64,000 nucleotides of DNA from Erythroxylum novogranatense. Taxonomy: Eukaryota > Streptophyta > Magnoliopsida > Malpighiales > Erythroxylaceae. Below, in pieces: positions 35,050 to 46,527 of this stretch (the first letter of the stretch is position 1; each line of letters begins with the position of its first letter). Position numbers and translations under genes: made by a program. The DNA lies in contig CM057228.1 in assembly GCA_029891385.1 (NCBI GenBank), positions 36,335,023 to 36,399,022 of the forward strand, given 5' to 3'. Below the pieces are notes generated by a model. It ran no database searches, was not told where the DNA came from, and was given only the letters and a program-made list of their open reading frames with translations.

Positions 35050-36772
35050 TGAGTGATGTCAATTCATTTTCATGTTTGGTTTGGATGTATTTTGATGGGT
35101 AAGAGTGTATGTAAGGATATATAGAAGTTGAAGTGATTAAAGCTAAACCAAGAAAGTTGTGATTTTAATGTTATAAGTATGGTTATTGTAAGCTTAAATG
35201 ATGGATTATGTGAGTGAATGATATGTATTTGGATCCTTAATGGGGGGATTAATTTTGTTTCTTGACATGTGAAGGCTTAAGTAAGAGTAGACATAAAGTT
35301 AAAATGAAATTGAAGTTGATTGTGTAAAGGAAATTGATGACTACATATGTATGGATTGTCTTGATATTAGTGTTTATGAGCAACAATGGGTTAAAAATTT
35401 GAGTATGACTCATGTAAAGTTCAAAGGGAATTAGCATATTGATCATTGATGAGTATTGCTCTAGAAATGATGGGCTAAGTATGAGAAATTGGGTGTTGGA
35501 AATGAAGAGTTAAAAATCTGGAAAATCTCAAAACTCAAATGAACATACTTTAGTGCAAGAGGCATAACTTTTTGTATAGAACTCGTAATGAGATGATCTA
35601 GGTATTGTTTTAAAGAAGACTTCAAGATCTACAACTTCTATTTCAGGCAAAATTTCGAAATTCTGATGTTTTGAGGGTCGAATTTTCAAAGTGGTATAGA
35701 TGACCCGTAGCAGTACAAGTCCGTTTAACGGACATTCACTGGACAAATGATACTAATTAAGCCTCAAATGGGTTTTAAAGTGAACCTAGAATGATCCTTG
35801 GTTTATGGGACTAATATATGAAAGGTTTGAAGTGAAATTGAAGGTTAAAACTTAGAGAATAAATGGATGAAATCAAAGTGTCAAATGCATAAGTGGATTG
35901 GAGATGAAAATGCTTATAGATTTGTAATGCTATTCAAAGAAGGTAAGTAATAGGTGTTCAATGATTATTTATGGAAGGAAATTGGATCTTATGCGATCAT
36001 ATGGGATTGGAAAATGAATGACGGAAAATTTAATTATGGTATAAATGGGAAAATGTTCTTGAGATACAAGCTTATGGATATGTTAGACTCTTAATGTTGG
36101 AACCCGACCCGGAGACCGGACCCCAACTGCTTAAAACCTCACACTATCACTCTTTCTTTAATTCCACGTTTATTGGACCCGTCTCTAGAGCCCAATTTCC
36201 CGAGTCCTGAAGCCCTGTGTTTATTACCTTGCAGGGTCCATAGCTGTAACTCCACATTCGTGGCGAGCGCACACTATGTAAATACCAAAATCAAAGGTTG
36301 ACTTATTCATAAGAATTGTAGCTCTATGCCTCAAGTTCATTTCGCAATAAGAATCACCTCAAACGGAGTTGTATAACTCAAGATATGCTTAAAAAGCCTA
36401 AATGAGCTCATACTCTAAATATGATCTCCAAACCGACCTCTCACTTACTTTAGTGCAAACTTTTTCAATTTGACTCCAAATGATACAAATTTTTGTGGAT
36501 AGTAATATATATGTCTTAGGAATCTAATGGTTCAATCCTCACCTCAATTGGAGGTCGGATGAGGGATTTATGCCCAAAAGATTCAAGTATGTTCATGCCC
36601 TAAATCAGTTTGAAACTCTTTTGGCGCGATCACTATAACGTTTGATCCATAAATATGATTTCTTTCGTTTTTTCACCATTAGAAACTAGACATCTAGATC
36701 TACAACTTTCATGAAGACCACAAAACGAGAATCAGCCTCTAAAAATTCTAAAATGCACCATCTTTCCCGTAG

Positions 36773-36935
36773 CTGTCCGTTAAACGGACAGGTACGAGTG
36801 AAATGGTACCAAATGGCTCGCAAATGTCCGTTAAACGGACATGCAAGTCCATTTAACGGACACGGGCAAGGGAAGGGGTGTTTTACACCCGAGGCTGTCC
36901 GTTTAATGGATATTCATGTCCGTTTAATGGACACG
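36773..36935. repeat. palindrome array GTCCGTTAAACGGAC in the 36095 LTR
   Basis: GTCCGTTAAACGGAC near 36776 and 36825, with variants GTCCATTTAACGGAC, GTCCGTTTAATGGAT and GTCCGTTTAATGGAC up to 36935. This is the reverse complement of the array motif in the 19224 LTR. Confidence 0.85.
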
Positions 36936-39080
36936 CAAATTCCCAAAACTTCAAATCTTCATCTAATGCATCTCAAACTTCAACCTAACTTCATAACCAT
37001 TTATACACTTCCAAATTTACTCATTCCAAAACCTAAACACTTCATAACATCTTAAACTTCAAGTTTAATTCATCAACTTCAAAATCTCTAGCTCCATTGA
37101 TTCATCAAATCATGGATTTCAATCATTTTTCATCAAAGTTATCATAAACTAATAAGCTACATGAACAACCAAAATGGACCTTAGTTGTTATCTTTCATTT
37201 GTCATAACTTCTTGCTCCAAATTCTCATGCTTGCATATTATACCTTACTGGAAAGATAACAATATGCTCTACAAATTTTATTAAAGATGCAAAACTCAGT
37301 TCCATCATTAAAGGTGGTAAAAGCTCACTCAAATGTACTGCTTCTATAATGACTAATGGAACAGTAAAAACATCAGCATGAACAGTAACTGAATGTGTTT
37401 CCCACACCAAAACTTCTTCATCCTAAGTCCGATAGTGACAAATTTTATATCGTTAGAAAGCTATCAACAAGCACTATAATCTTCAAGAAGACACCTCAAT
37501 GCAATTCCAACACTAAGATGGTCTAAAATCCAAGTGAAGTTCTGTCAAATTTTGTAAAAATTTGACAGCATTTCCTTTGGAATTTCAACTAGCCAAATTT
37601 CAATCTAAAAAAACATCACCTGTATAAAACCCAATATCCAACCTCATTCAACATGTTTCAATTCTAGAGTATCTCCAAATGCAATTTAAGGTAACAACCG
37701 CACTCCTAGTCATCTACTCCATTCCAACATATAAATCAACACAATCTCAATCCACTCTTTTTGTCAACTATAGCTACACACATATGCATATGTATAAAAC
37801 ATGTGTAAATTACATAAGTTACAATTAAAACTCAACAATCTTGCATTTACATGAAATTAAAAGTTATTACAAAGCTTTAGAGGGCATTCTAGCCCAAATA
37901 CATCAAAATCTCAAAGACAAAAATACCAAGTACATTGCTAGCTCTAAAATGCTATCTAAAACCTTGGTTTCTAAAACATGATTTCAAAAACAAAACTTGC
38001 ATCGGAGTAATGCCTCATTCCCGATGCGGTGTCTCGGTTTCTCGCTCATGACCTGTGGAGGGGAAATGGGGGGTGAGCTCGACGGCTCCGTGGGTAAAAA
38101 CTTAATAACTAAGAATAAACATGCTAAAATCCTTTAACAATCCATTCACAAACAATTGAACTAATCATCTTTGTCATAAACCAATTCTTCATTAGTCTCA
38201 AATGATCAAAGGAAATTACAAAACAATATATCACACAAGAACAACTTAGACGGCATATAATATAGTCACACATAAATTGGTTTTCGGGTGGGTCCAACAG
38301 GACGTACTACACATTTCCGTAAAACGGTCATGTGTAGCCGTGAACACATGAGGGAGTCCGTGAGGAGCTCCATAGCCACTTACGGGCAGGCGGGAGAAGC
38401 CTATATAGGTGCACCTATCACATAAAGGACCACCCTAAACCCATAGAAACACACATATCACATCATTCATGCATTTCATACATGGAAACCTAAATGAACC
38501 TTGTAACATCTATTTTCACATAATTATCTAAATCACATAGTCAAATCTCTTTCTCACTTGTTCAACAATCATACACACATATACATATCTCATATATATA
38601 TATAAACCATTTCAAGAAATACAAGCAACATTGATAAATCATTTTAAAGTGTTCAATAGCATTTATTATAGAACTTTAACAAGTTTATTAACTCAACTAT
38701 TAAAAGATTACCCACCTTAATCCTTTAGCCTTCAACTTGATCAAATGGCCTTTCTTCTTGCTCAAACAACTCCTCTTCACCTTCATTAAGCAAGTAAGAA
38801 CCCAATTAACATGGGATATCCCAAGATTAGACAATCCTATGAGAGGAAAAGATGGAATTAAACCTATCTAACTTAACCCAAACCTTACCCAAGCTTTAAG
38901 CATCAAAAACTACTCATAAATCCAAAGAATCTTACATTTTTCTTACCTTGAGAGTAGACCCACGAAAATTTTCCCTCTCTAGGCTTTGATGAAACTCTTC
39001 TCCTTTCTTTCTCTTCTCCTTCTAAAACATTCTCCCACTCTTCTCTAAGCAAGGAAACTCCTAAAAACCTACCTCTTTCT

Positions 39081-39125
39081 TCCTCCTCTTCTTCTTCTTC
39101 TTCTTCTTCTTCTTCTTCTTCTTCT
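39081..39125. repeat. CTT microsatellite
   Basis: About 13 uninterrupted CTT units within a pyrimidine-rich tract. Confidence 0.95.
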
Positions 39126-39587
39126 ACATAAACGACACTCTCCCTCTCCCTTTCTCTAGAAAATTCGTGAATCCTCTTCTAACTTCCCTAACACATGACT
39201 TTTTAATTAAAAAACCTAAGCTCCACTTATCCAAAACTATGTAGTTTTGGTCCCTTCCTCATAAGATTTGCTCCTCTTCCCTAAATGAACGATTTCACTA
39301 TGTATTCCTCTTGTTTTTGTTTTAAATTGGACTTAAAAGGACCCAATTAGCCTTCCTTCCTTGCCTTAGTCTCTAAAACCAATAGTAAAATACCTAAATT
39401 GCCCCTAAGCCATTTTATTCCTTTCAACTTCTAACAACAATTTAATTCTAATTTAAACTAATCCCACATTTAACTTTCATCCCATTAATCACTATAAACC
39501 TCAATTTGTTCCAACTAAAAGGAAAAAAAAATTCAAATTAATCCTCAAAAATAAATTAACACATACTTAATGCGATGTTTTGGGCTT

Positions 39588-40124
39588 AGTGGTAATTCAG
39601 CCTTTGGTGTGCAATGCTCTAAGTGAATAGGTTTTGGGCTGTTTGTGTTCTGATATTTATTTGGGATTGTTAATGGGGAAATTGGCTTAAGTGACCTTCT
39701 GGAAACTTGTAGAGGATTGTTGTAGCTTTCTAATGAGGTATTTTATGCGAATTTTGAGTGTAAGTATTGTTAGATATAAATTGGTAAAGCTTTGTTATGG
39801 TTTAGGTGAAATGCTGATTTCTTAAACCCTAACAGGACAGCCACCTTAGTGAGAGGATAGGACCTTTGGCCTACAGGTTGGCTTTACCAACCGAGATGTC
39901 TCAGTTACATGATGTCTTCCATGTGAGTATGCTCCGCAGATATTGGTCAGATCCTACACATGTGATACCGGCTCAAGAGATTGAAGTGTCTAATAATCTG
40001 AGTTATGTAGAGGAGCCGATCCAGATTGTCGAGTCACAGGTTAAACAGTTGAGGAATAAGATGATTCCATTGGTGAAAGTTATCTGGAGAAATCACTCAA
40101 CTGAGGAAGTCACTTGGGAGACCG
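39588..40124 (+). repeat. segmental duplicate copy 1: LTR piece fused to pol end
   Basis: It matches 43078-43614 with about 15 substitutions and no gap over 537 bp. The first ~245 bp look like LTR interior; the rest is pol C-terminus. Both copies share the LTR-to-pol fusion near 39835. Confidence 0.85.
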
Positions 40125-40168
40125 CGAGGCATCGGATTCGTATAATATTTAATTTCATTTATTTGTAA
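39845..40168 (+). pseudogene. Tekay/Del chromovirus pol C-terminus (integrase end and chromodomain), copy 1
   Basis: The frame opens without ATG at ERIGPLAYRLALP and continues through HDVFHVSMLRRY, HVIPAQEIEV, LSYVEEPIQIV and LRNKMIPLVKVIWRNH, then EEVTWETA. This is the integrase tail and chromodomain-like end of Tekay/Del elements. The normal end (EEHIRRQYPHLF...) is lost; after about 40124 the frame runs 14 codons into LTR sequence. It is only the last ~95 residues of a ~1500-residue polyprotein. Confidence 0.85.
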
Positions 40169-41731
40169 AATTGGGAATTTTTAGAACCGAAATTGACGGG
40201 AATTGGTTAGGTCGAAGTGAGGGGTCCGGGTAAGGATTTTCCTAAGTCGTGTTTTATTTATAATTGGACCTATAGAGGTCCGAATTGAGTAATTTCGGTG
40301 TCAATGGGTTTCTAATTTTTAGAGAAAAATTTGGTGACGAGAAATTGTGTAATAGTGTCGGGAATATCACGAACATGCATTATACACATTTAATTACTGC
40401 ATGTGCATTATTAAATGTTTCTTATTGCCAATTTGGTAATGTTGGATATTTGGACTGTTTTAGAGACGCATTTAGAACGTCAATTCATAGACGTTGCCGA
40501 GACTTCCAAGCTTCGGAAGCAAAGGTGAGTAACCTAGATGGTTTCTCGATTATTGATTGTTTATAATTTTGCATTTATAACACTGTGGAGAATAATGGTG
40601 GGCTTGCGTTTGTTTATGACTGATTCCGGGCCGAAGGTGCCCGATGTACTGGGAGATACTGAAATAGGAGTGCCCTACTTGCTATATGTTATTTGAATGT
40701 GATTAATTGTGAACCATATATGTGAATGTGTTAATTTGGGATGGACTATGATGTTGGTTTGCTTTATTTTTGACATATGCATTCCTTGCATAAATATATG
40801 ATCAGTAATTGGCAGTTGTGACCGGAATAGCCACCGAGAGCTTAAAGCTCAACGTATTTGGGCCTCGAGCCTACATTATTTCAGAGCCTCTGGCTCAATG
40901 ATTAATGCGCCCATATTGGGACAATTCAGAGCCTTTAGCTCAACGATTAATGCGCCCTTATTGGGACAGTTTCAGAGCCTCTAGCTCAACGATTAATGTG
41001 CCCTTATTGGGACAGTTTAGGCGCTCGGTCACAATACCAAAATAAAATGAAAATGGGTCACATGCGCATGTCATATGTATCTAATTTTAGTCCCTTTGAT
41101 TAAGCGAAAGGCTAACTGCCTTATGCTTCTGTGGTATTTCTGAGTGTGAATTATGGATGTTATGCGTTCAATTGGTTATGTATGTCTAACTGTGTGAAAT
41201 GTATAAATGGTCTATGTTCAAGTGAAATCGTGCAATATGATTAAAGATGCAACAATGTGAATATATGTTATATGGAACGATGTGTTGCATGAATCGAGTA
41301 AACCATCGATGATGGTTTCTCATTGAGTTCACAAAACTTACCCAAAATTTGCAATTATTTTTCAGGACTCAGAAGAATACCCCGTTAGGCAATGGGCGTA
41401 TGGCATCTGCTGGTTAATGAAATAGAGAAGTAGTCGGGATCAATTCGCGTCTGCATTAGTGTATTTTATTTTCTGAATTTTTGTATTAATGATTAAGTCA
41501 GTTTGTAAAGTCAACAGACTGAAATAAATTATATTTATGAAAAGGGCCCCGAGGCCATTGAATTGTTTATGTAAATTGTTTTCCACTTAAATTATAATGT
41601 GTGTGTGTGTATGTGTTAAAAAAATTATACTGAGTTTTGACTGAGTGATGTAGCACGCCACCCTCGCGGGACACAGATTTGGATATCACCATCGATGTCG
41701 GATTCGGGTCTTGCGGGAGTGAGGTGTTACA
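40125..41731 (+). repeat. LTR 3' part of a Tekay/Del-like element
   Basis: It ends GTGAGGTGTTACA (41731), next to a tRNA-Met primer site. It corresponds in order to the last ~1.6 kb of the 19224-26270 LTR: the GAGCTTAAAGCTCAACG block, the GGTCACATG block, and GTTCACAAAACTTACCCAAAATTTGCA before the end. It contains a three-unit 45-46-bp repeat at 40881-41018. The 5' part of the LTR is deleted. Confidence 0.75.
40881..41018. repeat. 45-46-bp tandem repeat, three units
   Basis: Units begin TCAGAGCCTCTGGCTCAATG (40881), TCAGAGCCTTTAGCTCAACG (40926) and TCAGAGCCTCTAGCTCAACG (40972). Each ends CCCTTATTGGGACAGT or similar. Confidence 0.9.
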
Positions 41732-41737
41732 TTTAGG

Positions 41738-41750
41738 TGGTATCAGAGCC
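41738..41750 (+). other. primer-binding site after the 41731 LTR end
   Basis: TGGTATCAGAGCC, the tRNA-Met complement, six bases after the LTR end. Confidence 0.85.
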
Positions 41751-41819
41751 CAGAAGTACTATCTTATATGGGCCGTTTTTGAAAGATGGGTCAAGTTACA
41801 TGCTTTTAAGTCATGTCAC

Positions 41820-43077
41820 GGTAGACAGTGACAGACTAATTTCGTTTTCGGTGTCGAAAATGACTGTCCAATGGCACTGAAAAATTGGATACATGATTTT
41901 AGGAATTTTTTATATGAACCATTGGAATTTGGAGTAGAAATTTTATTGTTTTTAGAAACTGATCGGTAGAATGCAGAAAATCGGGACAAGCGGCAAGTGA
42001 CACATGTCACTTGCCTACTTTTTCTTATTATTTAAATGATTATATAAGTAATCTAATGGTTAGCTTCCACGACACTTTCATTGGAAGGAGTAAAAAGGGG
42101 TGTTTTTAAGTGCAAATCTTCCTCTCATCCGAAATTCTCCTTTCTTTTTCCTCTCCATTGTTTGTTTCTTTCTTCTTACACAAAAATGTTACTTTTCTCC
42201 ACCTTATCAAAGGCTCTTCCACCTTAAGTGCTTTCTCTTCATCTTGTTTTCTAAAAACCTACTCTAGCCCTCCTTGAAGTGATGAGGATCGTGTAGTATG
42301 GTGGAAAGTAGAGAAGTTGACATCTTATGAAGAATTGATGGAATTAAAAAGCTTAAGTAGGTAAGGATCTTAATTTATGTTCTTAAATTGGTTGTTGAAG
42401 CCTTATTGTGTATTTATTGCATAAAGTTTGTGTATTGATTGCTTGGGTATGAAGGTATGTTTGTGTGAGGATAACAATGCGTATAAGGGTAGTATGTGTT
42501 GTATGAAAATTAGGATAGTTTGAAGTGGATTTTGTGATTAAAGATGAATGGAAATTAAGGGAAGCAAGTTGACTTTAGGTGCTGCCAATTTGTGGTTGTT
42601 TGTCCACGTGAGGGTATTGATGACATATTGGCTGATTTCTTGTCTCATTGATATGCTTATTGAAGTAGAATTGGAATTGGAATGAGAGGAAATTGGATTG
42701 AGTATCAAAGCTGGAAAAGTTACCTTGTACATGTTTCAATGTTTTTGCCATAACTAGTTGTGTGGTTAAGCAATTGAGGTGAGGTTTGTCTTAAATTAAA
42801 ATTGAGACATTTGGCTACATTTCTTGTGAAGGAAGTGCTGCCCAATTTTGATTAGAAGAGTGTTGAATCTTGCTTTTAAAGTGAAGTATGGGTACAGTAT
42901 GAACAGTAATTCAAGCTTGATGACCTGAATCTTTGATGAATTTTTCTAGATTGCTTTGGGTTGAATTTGTGAAATTGGTCTTCATGAAAGTTGAAGATTT
43001 TTGTGATAGCTTTCTAACTCCACTAAGTATGATATTTTTCGATGTGTAAATTGAAAGTTATGGTCTGTTAATGTTCA
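41820..43077 (+). repeat. LTR 5'-part fragment joined to the primer-site region
   Basis: About 80 bp after the primer site the sequence becomes a diverged relative of the 43702 LTR. Blocks around 41860-41940 match 44030-44110 (TTTTCGGTGTCGAAAATGAC vs TTTTCGGTATCGAAAGTTTC), and 42265-42375 matches 44430-44530. The element internal region is therefore deleted, leaving LTR-primer site-LTR. The right side joins the duplicated segment at 43078. Confidence 0.65.
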
Positions 43078-43614
43078 AGTGGTAATTCAGCCTTTGGTGT
43101 GCAATGCTCTAAGTGAATAGGTTTTGGGCTGTTTGTGTTCTGATATTTATTTGGGACTGTTAATGGGGAAATTGGCTTAAGTGACCTTCTGGAAACTTGT
43201 AGAGGATTGTTGTAGCTTTCTAATGAGGTATTTTATGCAAATTTTGAGTGTAAGTATTGTTAGATATAAATTGGTAAAGCTTTGTTATGGTTTAGGTGAA
43301 ATGTTGATTTCTTAAACCCTAACAGGACAGCCACCTTAGTGAGAGGATAGGACCTTTGGCCTACAGGTTGGCTTTACCGATCGAGATGTCTCAGTTACAT
43401 GATGTCTTCTATGTGATTATGCTCCGCAGATATCGGTCAGATCCGACACATGTGATACCGGCTCAAGAGATTGAAGTGTCTAGTAATCTGAGTTATGTAG
43501 AGGAGCCGATCCAGATTGTCGGGTCACAAGTTAAACAGTTGAGGAATAAGACGATTCCATTGGTGAAAGTTATCTGGAGAAATCACTCAACTGAGGAAGC
43601 CATTTGGGAGACCG
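43078..43614 (+). repeat. segmental duplicate copy 2: LTR piece fused to pol end
   Basis: Second copy of 39588-40124, offset by exactly 3490 bp. In this copy the pol frame continues normally to its stop. Confidence 0.85.
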
Positions 43615-43706
43615 AGGAGCATATAAGGAGACAGTATCCTCATTTATTCGATCAATCAGGTAAGAATTTCGCGGACAAAATTTTTATTAGGAGGGGAGAA
43701 TTGTAA
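43335..43706 (+). pseudogene. Tekay/Del chromovirus pol C-terminus, copy 2, with natural end
   Basis: Same frame as copy 1 (ERIGPLAYRLALP ... LSYVEEPIQIV ... LRNKTIPLVKVIWRNH). It ends EEHIRRQYPHLF then GKNFADKIFIRRGEL-stop, the characteristic Tekay end. The last codons run through the polypurine tract and the stop TAA lies in the first bases of the following LTR. Everything upstream of the integrase tail is missing. Confidence 0.85.
43689..43701 (+). other. polypurine tract
   Basis: AGGAGGGGAGAAT immediately before LTR start TGTAACATCC; it also codes for RRGE. Confidence 0.85.
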
Positions 43707-45132
43707 CATCCCACCCCTACGGGAAGGGTAAAATAGTAATTTGGCATAGGATGAGAGTGACTGGGATTAATTAGGATTGTTCATGCATACTGGCATTTGT
43801 GAATAGTGAAATTTTTACACATGAAAAATAACTGTACATGCATTCATGACATTCCCGGTATTTGTGCCTAATGAAATTTTGTTGTGGATAACGTGGTAAT
43901 TGAGTTTGAAAAATTCATTTGAGTGATTCTTTGTGTGTCTTATATTTTAAGGGATTTTTAGGAATTTTTCTGGATTTTTCCGGAGAAAATTCTCATACTG
44001 GAAAAATCGTCAAGTGACGAACCGGTTGATTTTCGGTATCGAAAGTTTCTATCCAATGACACTACAATAGTGAGTATATTATTTTGGATTTGAAATTAAG
44101 GCCATTGGAATTGAATGGGTCAAATTAAGGAAATCCTATTACATATTTTGTCTTTTCCTTATTTTGTTGTTTTTTTAGAAAAATGCCAAGTGTCCTAAGA
44201 ATTTATTGCATTTGTCTTGTTCCTAGCTCTTGTTTTTGGCTAGTTCAATGTGAAAGAAGGGGAAAAAATTCATTTTACTTGCTTTATTCTCTCCCATCTG
44301 AAGCTTCATCCTTTCTTCTCTCCATGGAATTTTCTTCAAGTTTTCTAGCTACAATTGCTTATCTCTTCCTCCTTCCACTTTGCTCTCTTTTCTATTAACT
44401 CACCTAAAAGGCTTAGCATAACCTTGCTTCCTTGGAATGATGATGTCGTGGGTGTTATATGAGAGTTAGGAAGTTGTGATTAGTGAAGGATTGAAGGATT
44501 GGAAACTTAGTGAGGTAAGACTATGTTTTAAGCTTTCATGTATGCATTTAATGAATAAATTGGTTGTTAGATGCATTGATTGGTATGTATTGGTCATTAT
44601 CTATGATTTATAATGCATTAATGTCATGAAATCTATAGTTTGATTTGTTGGGCATGTTTGTGGAAGAATTGATGAGGTTATGATGATTAGTGTGTGAATT
44701 GTGTATTTTGAAGTGGTTTTATTAATGTTAAATGATTAAGACTTAAAGGCAATTAATTTATGATGGATGCTGAAAATTATGGATCTATGTTAAAGTGAAG
44801 GTCTTGATGACCTATTGGCTCAATTCTTGTGTGATTAGGACTGCTATTTTTGTCTTGTTTGTATTGTATTTGTGTGATTAAGACTGCTATTTAAATGTTC
44901 AGAGTGATGTATAGACTGAGAACACTAACAGTTATATAAATTGCTGAGTTTGATGAAATGAAATGGAACATAGTTTGGTTTTAAAAAGTTTCAATTTCAT
45001 ATTACTGTTTTATTATTGTGATGCCATGTGGAGTTTAGAGTTATTTGTCTGTAGTTCTCTCTTATTGTAGGATATGTACCGGAATGACCTACGGGTGTTC
45101 CGGTGGGTACTCTACGGTAAGGGGGCGCTACA
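43702..45132 (+). repeat. 3' LTR of a Tekay/Del-like element
   Basis: It starts TGTAACATCCCACCCC right after the polypurine tract and ends GGGGGCGCTACA. At 1431 bp it is much shorter than the 4.1-kb relative. Near the end, ACCGGAA (45079) and TTCCGGT (about 45099) form a hairpin arm pair. A pyrimidine-rich leader lies at 44180-44400. Confidence 0.75.
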
Positions 45133-45504
45133 TAAACTTTATCTTTTTGTTATCTTATAGATTTTATCTTATCATTTAGAGTCCTATTTGGATAGGGGTG
45201 TCATCCAAATGGTCCCTGATGTAATATGATAGAGATAGACGTAATCTTAACACGATTTTAGGTAGTTTAATTTGAGTAGGATTTTGAATATAACTTGGCT
45301 TTCAAGTCAGAGTGCCTATATATTGCTCATTTAAGTTTTTTTCTCTTCATTCAGTCAGAGAAAATATTTTTTGTATTCTTTTGAGGGAAATTAATATAAA
45401 GGTTAGTTTTACTATATCTCTCTTATTTTCTGGTTGTCTTTATTTTCTTATCGAGGGTTGTTGAAAGATGAAGTCTTGCTTAAGCATATATAAGTGAGAC
45501 TCCT
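45133..45504. other. unassigned stretch between an LTR and a LINE remnant
   Basis: AT-rich, with the direct phrase ATTTGGATAGGGGTGTCATCC. It possibly belongs to another retroelement end; no gene was seen. Confidence 0.3.
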
Positions 45505-46240
45505 GTGGAGAGGGTGTTGGCAATGAACTTAAACTTTGATAAAAGTTCGAATAAGAAGATGATCTTTGTAAAGTTAAAGTCACGAGATGAACTTTGTAAC
45601 ATTAAGTTCAGGGCCCCTCCTCAATTTTTCGTAGAGCCACCATGTCATTATTGGGATGGAAAACTGCTCAACATAGGAGAAACAACTCATCAGCAAAGCT
45701 TCAATCCATAACTCCATCCAAGTGGCAAGCACCTCCACCGAATCACTTTAAATGCAATGTCGATGTGGCACTTATATCTTCTGGTTTTTATGGCTTAGGA
45801 ATGGTGATTCGTGACTGCAAAGGGCTAAACTGTGCAGGCAAGTTAATGATTTTACCGGGATGGAGGGATCCTCAAATCGGTGAAGCATTATGTTTTCGGG
45901 AAGCTCTAAGCTGGATAAAAGGTCTTTCTTATGGTCCTATTTGCGTAGAAACGGATTGTCAAATAATTACTCAATTTCTGACATCTACGCATAACTTCCC
46001 ATCATATTTTTCGATGATTATTGAGGATTGTAAAGCTCTTCTTCACGAGCATCAGTTTATTTCCACTGCTTTTATTAAAAGATCAGCGAATCAAGTTGCC
46101 CATATGATCGCTAGGGTGGCCAATTCTATGTTTGATTTTGAATGAGGGGTATGCCCTCCTCATTTTCTGTATGACGTTTTATCTTTGGATATGAATAATA
46201 TGCGCTGAGCGCACCTGACAACGTTTTAAAAAAAAGCTTC
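45505..46240 (+). mobile_element. 5'-truncated LINE (L1-type) remnant
   Basis: Contains the RNase H domain described next, then a short 3' tail ending in a poly-A-like run (TTTTAAAAAAAA near 46227-46236). The 5' end is unclear. No endonuclease or reverse transcriptase is present, the usual result of 5' truncation. Confidence 0.6.
45642..46145 (+). pseudogene. RNase H domain (RVT_3 type) of a plant LINE
   Basis: The frame reads WQAPPPNHFKCNVDVALI (first catalytic Asp in NVD), GMVIRDCKG, then GEALCFREALSW (Glu), VETDCQIITQFL (second Asp) and ANQVAHMIARVA (His of the last motif). This order and the SNxxAHxxAR-like ending are typical of the RNase H domain at the end of plant L1 elements and of solitary RNase H-like genes. 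The start at 45642 is only the first Met; the frame is open upstream. Because the domain stands alone, a domesticated RNase H-like gene cannot be excluded, but the short poly-A tail favours LINE debris. Confidence 0.75.
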
Positions 46241-46527
46241 CTCTTAAAAGAAACTCTTTTAGAACATTAAAGTGGGCTCCTACTTTCATATAAAGGTAAG
46301 GACACATCATCGGAGAAAATTTTCCGTAGTTTAAATGCTAACGACTCCTTGCTATATTTATTTCCATTAAGGAGGAAACCCTCTGCTCCTTCCCTGTTGT
46401 CAAATTATCCTATTCATATAATTTTTACGCATCCTATTTATTAAATGGTTGAATTTTTATAAAATAGAGCAGGCACGAAACAATGAACTGATGATTTGGT
46501 CTCCATTATAGAACGCCCATAGTACAT

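Larger units (their letters stand above)
30068..36094 (+). repeat. 3' LTR of the Tekay/Del-like element, split and truncated
   Basis: It starts TGTAATATCCCGGTCCCCC. After 180 bp it is broken by the solo LTR 30251-34010, resumes at 34011, and follows the 5' LTR closely until AGACTCTTAA (36094), which matches the 5' LTR up to about 24346. Element 36095 replaces the rest; the remaining LTR third (24347-26270 equivalent) was not found downstream. Palindrome copies are at 30165-30200, 34030-34090 and about 35718. Confidence 0.85.
36095..39587 (-). repeat. long LTR of the TGTTGG family, right end missing
   Basis: It starts TGTTGGAACCCGACCCGG with the terminal hairpin of the family. It carries the GGGGGGTGAGCTCGACGGCT block (38070) and the GGGCAG...GGGAGAAGCC block (38384-38402) shared with 16824-18825, in the same orientation. 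Reverse-orientation GTCCGTTAAACGGAC palindromes lie at 36773-36935. A CTT microsatellite is at 39081-39125. No ending ...TCCAACA was found; at about 39588 the sequence switches to LTR/pol text of another element, so a deletion or recombination joint is inferred. Open frames at 36711-37055 and 37225-37410 are not recognised. Confidence 0.65.
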
